From Planctomycetota bacterium (lineage in GTDB: Bacteria > Planctomycetota > UBA11346), in NCBI GenBank assembly GCA_013816415.1, contig JACDEN010000058.1, forward strand, positions 1 to 10,140: 10,140 bases of DNA, in the 5' to 3' direction. Below are positions 5,461 to 10,140 of this stretch, one piece after another. The position numbers and the translations under genes were made by a program. Numbering within the stretch: position 1 is the first letter of the stretch; each line of letters starts with the position of its first letter. The notes under the pieces are model-generated. The model saw only the letters and a list, made by a program, of their open reading frames with translations. It was not told where the DNA came from and searched no databases.

Positions 5461-6575
5461 AGACCGACGCCCAACCGGCGCAGCCGCAGACGGAACTCAT
5501 GCGCTGGTATCGCACCCATGGCCGCGACCTGCCTTGGCGCCACACCTTTGACCCCTATCGGATCCTGGTGTCCGAGACGATGCTTCAGCAGACCCAGGTC
5601 GACCGCGTCATCCCATTCTATGAACGGTTCCTCGCGCACTTTCCCGATGAGCGTGCGCTCGCTGTCGCCACCACCGACGCCATCCATCGCGCGTGGAAGG
5701 GCCTGGGGTACCCGAGCCGGGTGGAACGCCTCCAGGCGGCGTGCCGACAGGTGATCGCCGGCGGCGGGGCCTGGCCCGCGACGCCGGAGGGCCTGCGCGA
5801 ACTGCCAGGCATCGGTCCGTACACCTCGGGCGCGGTCGCCTGCTTCGCGTTCGGGGCGAGGGTGCCGATCGTGGACACCAATGTGGCGCGCGTGTATGCG
5901 CGGCGTGACGCGCTTCCATTGCCGCTCGATCGCGCGGCGATCTGGCCGCACGTCGCGCCCCAGGTCGACGCCGTCGATCCGATTGCGTACAACAATGCGC
6001 TGATGGATCTCGGTGCGCTGGTCTGCACCGCGCGCAAACCTGACTGCGACCGCTGCCCGTGGAGCCATCGCTGCCGGAGCCGCGGCAGCGCGGACGTCCA
6101 CACCGCGACGGCCAATCCCCTGAGGGTGGCGAGTCCGAAGGTCGCGTACGGGGTGGCGATCACCGATCGGACGAAGCCCAGGCACCACGTCGTGCTCGCG
6201 CTCATCCACCACCAGGACCGCTACCTGGTGGCGCGGCGTCCGGCGACCGCGCATCTCGGGGGATTCTGGGAATTGCCCGGCGGCAAGCGCGATCGCGGCG
6301 AGGACGACCGCTCGGCGCTCGCGCGCGAACTCGCCGAGGAGCTCGGCGCCGAACTGCTCGCGGCGCGCGCCCTGGTGCGCTTCTCGCACGCGTACGAGGA
6401 CCGCTACCTCACCTTCCACTGCTATCGCTGCCGGCTGTTCGATCCCGAGGCGGTGAAGCCGCTGGTCTCCGAGGAGCTGCGCTGGGTGACGCCGCAGGAA
6501 TTCGTCGCGCTGCGATTCCCGCCTGCCAACCAGCCGCTGGTCGAGCGGATGCGGCGCTACCACCGTCTGGGATGA
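5457..6575 (+). CDS. mutY: Adenine DNA glycosylase MutY fused to a MutT-like Nudix domain
   Basis: 372 residues from the GTG at 5457, which overlaps the upstream stop (GTGA); an in-frame ATG at 5499 is an alternative. MutY removes adenine mispaired with 8-oxoguanine. HhH-GPD domain: RDLPWR at 23-28, SETMLQQTQV at 39-48 with catalytic E40, the helix-hairpin-helix LPGIGPYTSGAV at 116-127, and PIVDTNV with catalytic D140. The [4Fe-4S] cysteines are C190, C197, C200 and C206 in the canonical C-x6-C-x2-C-x5-C spacing. The C-terminal part (about 243-370) is MutT-like. It has an intact Nudix box starting at G276 (E282, R290, E291, E294, E295, G297), LVARRPATAHLGGFWELPGGK before it, and FPPANQP at 354-360, the 8-oxoguanine-recognition motif of MutT (FPPANEP). 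Standard MutY C-domains share the fold but usually lack the catalytic box. The product is probably cytoplasmic. It converges on the PhyH gene across 49 bases. Confidence 0.95.
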   Translation: MKTDAQPAQPQTELMRWYRTHGRDLPWRHTFDPYRILVSETMLQQTQVDRVIPFYERFLAHFPDERALAVATTDAIHRAWKGLGYPSRVERLQAACRQVIAGGGAWPATPEGLRELPGIGPYTSGAVACFAFGARVPIVDTNVARVYARRDALPLPLDRAAIWPHVAPQVDAVDPIAYNNALMDLGALVCTARKPDCDRCPWSHRCRSRGSADVHTATANPLRVASPKVAYGVAITDRTKPRHHVVLALIHHQDRYLVARRPATAHLGGFWELPGGKRDRGEDDRSALARELAEELGAELLAARALVRFSHAYEDRYLTFHCYRCRLFDPEAVKPLVSEELRWVTPQEFVALRFPPANQPLVERMRRYHRLG

Positions 6576-6624
6576 AGACCTCGCAGACGGCGGTCGGCGA
6601 TGTGATCGACCAGCGACCGATCGA

Positions 6625-7446
6625 TCAGTGGCCCTTCTTCACCTGCCCGGTGCGGCGAGCCATCATGTCGTTAAGGGACTTGCTCGGATCGCCGTAGACG
6701 TTGCCAGCGTGGTCGCGGCCACGCGCCAGGTACAGGCAGTGGTGATCGAGCCGGTTGGGATTCAGCAGGGTGCGGGTGCTCACGTAGCGCATGGTGTAGC
6801 CACAGCGGCGTTCGCCGCTGGTATTGAAATTGCTGCCGTGCATCAGGCGACCGTCGTGGAGGTTCGCGTGATTGGGCTTGAGCACGATGTCGACCGCGCG
6901 CGAGGCATCGAACTGGTGCTTCTTGATCTCTGAGCCGAAAACGTTCGTCGTTGGATCCGCGACCGGTTCGTAATCGGAGTAGCCTCCGCGATGGGTTCCC
7001 GGAATGACGCGCATGCAGCCGTTCTGCGCCGTCGCTTCGTCGAGGGCCAGCCACACGGTGACCACTTCCATCGGCGAGAGCATGTCGCCCCAATAGGCGG
7101 AGTCCTCGTGCCATGGGACGCGCTTGCCGTCACCGGGGGGCTTGCAGATGAAGTGGCTGGAGAACAGCGCGAGGTCGGGTCCGAGGATCGACTCGACCAC
7201 ATCGAGCAGCCCATCGTCGAACAGCCAGTCGAACAGCGTGGTGTCGACGAAGTGGGGAACGTCCATGCCTTCAGGCCGGGTTCCCGCGGGCAGCCGCGCG
7301 AGCATCCCATCGAAGTGGGCGCGCAGAGCTGCGAATTTCGCCGGAGAGAAGATCGGATCGGCGACCGAGACGTAACCCTCGCGACGGAAGTGCTCGATCT
7401 CGGCAGTGCTCAGGCGTCCGGTGGCGGGGGTGGCAGTTGGGGCCAT
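6625..7446 (-). CDS. Phytanoyl-CoA dioxygenase (PhyH)-family Fe(II)/2-oxoglutarate oxygenase
   Basis: 273 residues. Residues 12-28 (LSTAEIEHFRREGYVSV) are the standard PhyH opening. The iron-binding triad is complete: H113 and D115 in PWHEDSAYW, and H203 in DGRLMHGSNFN. The 2-oxoglutarate-binding Arg is R213 or R214 in TSGERRCGYTMRY, and VIPGTHRGG at 147-155 is another family signature. The enzyme should hydroxylate a small organic substrate with O2 and 2-oxoglutarate; the substrate cannot be read from the sequence. There is no signal peptide, so it is cytoplasmic. The start is well set by AAGGAG five bases upstream. A cupin-AraC regulator is divergent 88 bases away and probably controls it. 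PhyH-AraC neighbours are, from general experience, frequent in Planctomycetota and related bacteria. Confidence 0.93.
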   Translation of the reverse strand: MAPTATPATGRLSTAEIEHFRREGYVSVADPIFSPAKFAALRAHFDGMLARLPAGTRPEGMDVPHFVDTTLFDWLFDDGLLDVVESILGPDLALFSSHFICKPPGDGKRVPWHEDSAYWGDMLSPMEVVTVWLALDEATAQNGCMRVIPGTHRGGYSDYEPVADPTTNVFGSEIKKHQFDASRAVDIVLKPNHANLHDGRLMHGSNFNTSGERRCGYTMRYVSTRTLLNPNRLDHHCLYLARGRDHAGNVYGDPSKSLNDMMARRTGQVKKGH

Positions 7447-7451
7447 GATGT

Positions 7452-7457
7452 CTCCTT
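7452..7457 (-). promoter_or_regulatory. Strong ribosome binding site of the PhyH gene
   Basis: On the minus strand the sequence reads AAGGAG, then five bases, then the ATG at 7446-7444. This supports the chosen start and implies efficient translation. By contrast, the divergent AraC gene has no visible Shine-Dalgarno. Confidence 0.75.
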
Positions 7458-7500
7458 GATGCTCTCTGACGAAGAATACGGAAGGGATTCAGTTATTTCT

Positions 7501-7519
7501 TGTCCGGCATTGACGGACA
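7501..7519. promoter_or_regulatory. Inverted repeat TGTCCG-N7-CGGACA in the PhyH/AraC divergent promoter
   Basis: Perfect 6-base arms (7501-7506 and 7514-7519) with a 7-base spacer lie in the 88-base region between the two divergent starts, about 15 bases before the AraC start and about 55 bases before the PhyH start. A TATTCT at 7478-7473 on the minus strand could be the -10 box of the PhyH promoter, with no good -35, as expected of an activator-dependent promoter. That would put the palindrome just upstream of the -35 region. The dyad is seen directly; its use by the AraC regulator is inferred. Confidence 0.4.
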
Positions 7520-7534
7520 TTACGCTGTATTGAT

Positions 7535-8374
7535 ATGATCAGGCTGCTGTTGAAGAACTTCGTATCGCCCGGCCGGCACTGCCACTTCGGACGTTCCTAC
7601 GTCGAGCCCCGCACCGCGCCATCGCCGCACTGCCACGATTTCAACGAGGTGTTCTGGGTCGAGGAGGGGGACGGGGTGCATCTGATCGACGGACGTCGGC
7701 AGGAGCTGACCGTCGGCACCGTCGTCCTCGTGCATCCCGAGGACCAGCACGCCTTCACCGTCCTGCCCGGACGCACCTGCCGCATGGCCAACATCGCGTT
7801 CGCGAGCGAGACCTGGCAGCACATCCGACGTCGCTATTTCGACGGCGCCCCGGATCTGTTCGAGCGCACCGCGCGCCGCGACGCCAAGCTACCTGCGGAT
7901 CGTCTGCGCCAACTCACGGATGTCGCGGGCGAGATCGCCGCCGGGGGCCGCTCATTGGCATCGATCGAGCGGTTCCTGCTCAATCTGGTCCACCTCTATG
8001 GGGCTCCGCAGCAGGGCGAGGCCAGGGACGCGGCGCCCGAATGGCTGAGCGATGCGGTCGCCCGCCTGGCAGATCCGGCCCATTTTTTCGCAGGTCCGAC
8101 AGCGCTGGTCGCCTTGTGCGATCGCAGCGCCGAGCACGTGGCGCGCGAGGTGCGTCGCTGCTTCGGCAAGACGCCGACGGATCTCGCGAACATCGCGCGC
8201 ATGGCCTTCGCGGCGCGTCGCCTCGTCGAATCCTCGGATTCGATCCTCGACATCTGCTTCACCTGCGGGCTGAGCAATCTCGGGCACTTCTACCGCCTGT
8301 TCCGCGCGGCGCATGGGGTCACGCCGATGGAATACCGCGAGCGGCACCGACGGATCGTGCAGCCGCTGGACTAG
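7535..8374 (+). CDS. AraC-family transcriptional regulator with N-terminal cupin sensor domain
   Basis: 279 residues. The N-terminal half (about 15-100) is a cupin-like effector domain with PHCHDFNEVFWVEEGDG at 31-47 and a second histidine in HPEDQHAF at 67-74; H32, H34, E38 and H72 could bind metal or ligand. The C-terminal AraC DNA-binding domain (about 187-275) has two helix-turn-helix units. The second is the conserved segment from about 230 to 268: SDSILDICFTCGLSNLGHF followed by YRLFRAAHGVTPMEYR. It is cytoplasmic. An ATG with no clear Shine-Dalgarno begins the frame, and an in-frame stop at 7511-7513 rules out a longer N-terminus. It probably senses a small molecule and regulates the divergent PhyH gene. 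Its TAG interlocks with the stop of the convergent redoxin/monooxygenase gene. Confidence 0.93.
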   Translation: MIRLLLKNFVSPGRHCHFGRSYVEPRTAPSPHCHDFNEVFWVEEGDGVHLIDGRRQELTVGTVVLVHPEDQHAFTVLPGRTCRMANIAFASETWQHIRRRYFDGAPDLFERTARRDAKLPADRLRQLTDVAGEIAAGGRSLASIERFLLNLVHLYGAPQQGEARDAAPEWLSDAVARLADPAHFFAGPTALVALCDRSAEHVAREVRRCFGKTPTDLANIARMAFAARRLVESSDSILDICFTCGLSNLGHFYRLFRAAHGVTPMEYRERHRRIVQPLD

Positions 8375-10140
8375 GGAGTGCTTGGCGCGGACAGCGCGTG
8401 CCACTCGCCGAAACCGACCAGCATCTCGTCGGTGGTCTCGCCGCCTCCGCGCACGAACGCTTTCGGATCGGGATTCGCCGGATTCGCCGCGCTGTTGTCG
8501 TAGGTGCCGGTGACGCGGATGGTCGCGCCGGCCGGCACGTCGACCGGCGGATCCGGATGGTACGACAGCTGCCAGCGGAAATCCCACGACGGCACCAGCA
8601 GGAGCGGCCTCACCGACTGGTCGGGCATGATCAGGTCGAACGCGAAGGAGCGCCCGCGCAGGTGCATATGCGGCTGGAAGGAGAGCAGCCGTGCCGGCGT
8701 CGGCATGGTGTACTGGGCGCTGATGGTGTAGCCCACCGCTCCCGGCGGAATGGCGATGGCGTTGTTGCGGATGTCGAACGAATGGACCTCGTGCTGCGGC
8801 TTCTCCGTCGCGAAGATCAGGCCCAGGCGCATCTGATCCGTCGTCTCCACCCCGTTCGGCACATAGTGGATCTCGAACATCAGCGTCGCGCCTTTGGGCA
8901 AAAGCCGCGCGACGCCGGCGGGATAGGTCTGGCTGGTGTCCCCCGGAACCATCGCGGCGAAATAGCAGTTTAGACGGCCGCTGCCGTCGCGGACGGTGTC
9001 GAAGAGGTTCTTGCCGTCCATGGTGACGAAGGTCTGCGCATGGTGGACGACCTCGGGTGCCGTCGGACGCATCTCGACCGCCTGCACCCAGCGGTCTTCG
9101 GGATAGTCGGTCTTCACGTAGAGGTATTGGTACCCCATCGTCCCGCTCGCCGGCACCGTCACCGGCTTCTCGATCTGGATGATCGCATCCGGCGTCCCGA
9201 TCACCCATTCGCTGGTCCAGGTCCGCGGTGCGGGCGCGTCGTGCGGATCGCCCTCGGGACAGTCGGCGGCGACCCAGGCGAGGATGGTTTTCAGATCGTG
9301 GTCGGACAGGCGCCGGTCGTTGGCCCAATGGCCGCCGACCGCCGGATCCGCGTACCACGGCGGCATCGATCGCTCGGACACCGCGCGCCTGATGACCGCA
9401 CGCTTGCGCTTCGCCTGCTCGTAGGTGATCAGGCTGAATGGCGCGGCGGCGTCGGGATGGTGGCATTCCTGGCACGATCGTTGAAGGATGCGGCTGACCT
9501 GGTTCGACCACGTGATCGCCTCGATGTCGGCTTCCGCGGCGGCCGGGATCTCGCAGCCGGGAGCGGGAGTCGACGGGATCGCCACCGGCTTCCCGGCGAG
9601 CACCGCATCGAGCGCGTCGGTCAGCAGCTCGTGCGCGCGCTCCTCGCGATCGAAGGTCAGCCCATGCCGATCATCGATCGCTCCGCGGTAGGCGAGCTGC
9701 CGTCGCTCGTCGAGCACGAACACTTCGGTGGTGCTGCGCACACGCAGGGCCAGCGCGAACCTGCGGTCGCGATCGTCGACCACCGGCATCACGAACCCGT
9801 GACGGGCGGCGGCGGCGCGGAGCGCGTCCGCGCCATCTTCGGCGCAATCCACCAGGATGAAGACGACGCCCCGATCCCGATAGGCGCGCTCCAGCTCGAC
9901 CAGCCGCGGAGCGTACTTGCGCGAGATCGGGCAATCGGTGCCGATGCTGGCGATGACGATCGCCGGCGCCGGCGATAAGGCGGTAAGCGACGTCGCGTGG
10001 CCAGCGATGTCGGTGAAGGCGATGTCCGGGAGGTGGTTGCCGATCGTAGCCAAAGCCGCCGCATCGGCGGTCGTGGCCTCGACTGCCGGCGCCGGAGCGT
10101 CGGCGCCGCACATCGCCGCGCTCGATCCGCAGACGAGCAG
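8371..10140 (-). CDS. Exported redoxin + c-type heme + copper type II monooxygenase-like fusion (partial, N-terminus outside window)
   Basis: The frame is open to the right edge. Nine codons (LLVCGSSAA) precede the in-frame Met at 10113 and look like the end of a signal peptide, so the true start is beyond the window. Numbering from that Met: a thioredoxin/AhpC-like domain at about 22-175 with a lone Cys in GTDCPISRKYAP (C61) and no CxxC. Next is a short c-heme region with CQECH (C214, C217, H218) and MPPW (M250, probable axial ligand), then LAWVAADCPEGDP. From about 300 comes a PHM/DBH-like copper monooxygenase fold with the ligand set HH at 357-358, H416 (FEIHYVPNG), H482 and H484 (QPHMHLRG) and M564 (TDEMLVGFG). 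All copper ligands of both sites appear to be present. The location is periplasmic or outer surface. The substrate is unknown. Similar fusions are known in Planctomycetota and Acidobacteriota, as far as I recall. Confidence 0.9.
   Translation of the reverse strand: MLVCGSSAAMCGADAPAPAVEATTADAAALATIGNHLPDIAFTDIAGHATSLTALSPAPAIVIASIGTDCPISRKYAPRLVELERAYRDRGVVFILVDCAEDGADALRAAAARHGFVMPVVDDRDRRFALALRVRSTTEVFVLDERRQLAYRGAIDDRHGLTFDREERAHELLTDALDAVLAGKPVAIPSTPAPGCEIPAAAEADIEAITWSNQVSRILQRSCQECHHPDAAAPFSLITYEQAKRKRAVIRRAVSERSMPPWYADPAVGGHWANDRRLSDHDLKTILAWVAADCPEGDPHDAPAPRTWTSEWVIGTPDAIIQIEKPVTVPASGTMGYQYLYVKTDYPEDRWVQAVEMRPTAPEVVHHAQTFVTMDGKNLFDTVRDGSGRLNCYFAAMVPGDTSQTYPAGVARLLPKGATLMFEIHYVPNGVETTDQMRLGLIFATEKPQHEVHSFDIRNNAIAIPPGAVGYTISAQYTMPTPARLLSFQPHMHLRGRSFAFDLIMPDQSVRPLLLVPSWDFRWQLSYHPDPPVDVPAGATIRVTGTYDNSAANPANPDPKAFVRGGGETTDEMLVGFGEWHALSAPSTP

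Noticed and set aside
5349..6563. A 404-codon minus-strand open frame antisense to mutY
   Set aside because: It is Arg/Ala/Gly-rich, has no recognisable motif, and covers exactly a gene with fully conserved MutY motifs; it is a shadow of high GC content.
6603..6627. TGATCGA/TCGATCA inverted repeat between the convergent mutY and PhyH genes as a terminator
   Set aside because: The 7-base stem has an 11-base loop, overlaps the PhyH stop and is not followed by a T-run on either strand, so I do not call a Rho-independent terminator.
7510..7539. A TTGACG...TATGAT promoter for the AraC gene
   Set aside because: The boxes look good and are 18 bases apart, but the -10 box covers the ATG at 7535, which would start the RNA inside the gene; no suitable later start codon precedes the cupin domain.

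Overview
The window is a GC-rich, gene-dense stretch of bacterial chromosome with eleven protein-coding genes (two cut by the window edges) and no RNA genes, insertion sequences or CRISPR arrays that I can see. The gene mix (partner-switching signalling, a phytanoyl-CoA dioxygenase-family enzyme divergent from an AraC regulator, and a redoxin/c-heme/copper-monooxygenase fusion) resembles Planctomycetota or a related PVC or soil/aquatic phylum. That placement is an inference from gene content, not a phylogenetic result.

Left edge to 2122: a lipoate/octanoate protein ligase-family gene (minus strand, C-terminal part missing) is divergent from a membrane-anchored protein with four LysM domains separated and flanked by Thr/Gly/Ser/Phe repeats. 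The short intergenic region between them carries an imperfect palindrome.

2199-4294: a compact partner-switching module. It encodes a GAF + PP2C/SpoIIE phosphatase (RsbU-like), an HATPase anti-sigma-type kinase (RsbW/SpoIIAB-like) and a STAS antagonist (RsbV/SpoIIAA-like). The three are tightly packed, the last two overlap, and no sigma factor is present in the window. The GAF domain would sense a signal, the phosphatase would dephosphorylate the STAS protein, and the STAS protein would sequester the kinase from its target.

4320-6575: still on the plus strand, a hypothetical protein that looks like a PHP-type metallohydrolase stripped of its metal ligands, then a small RusA-like nuclease lacking one catalytic aspartate. 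The latter is start/stop-overlapped with mutY. This MutY carries a C-terminal domain that looks like a genuine MutT (intact Nudix box and the FPPAN motif) rather than the usual degenerate MutY C-domain. One polypeptide may therefore cover two arms of the 8-oxoguanine (GO) defence.

6625-8374: a phytanoyl-CoA dioxygenase-family Fe(II)/2-oxoglutarate oxygenase (minus) and a divergent cupin-AraC regulator (plus) share an 88-base promoter region with a perfect 6-7-6 inverted repeat, a likely local regulatory pair. 8371 to the right edge: a minus-strand exported redoxin + c-type heme + copper type II monooxygenase-like fusion. Its stop codon interlocks with that of the AraC gene in the tetranucleotide CTAG.
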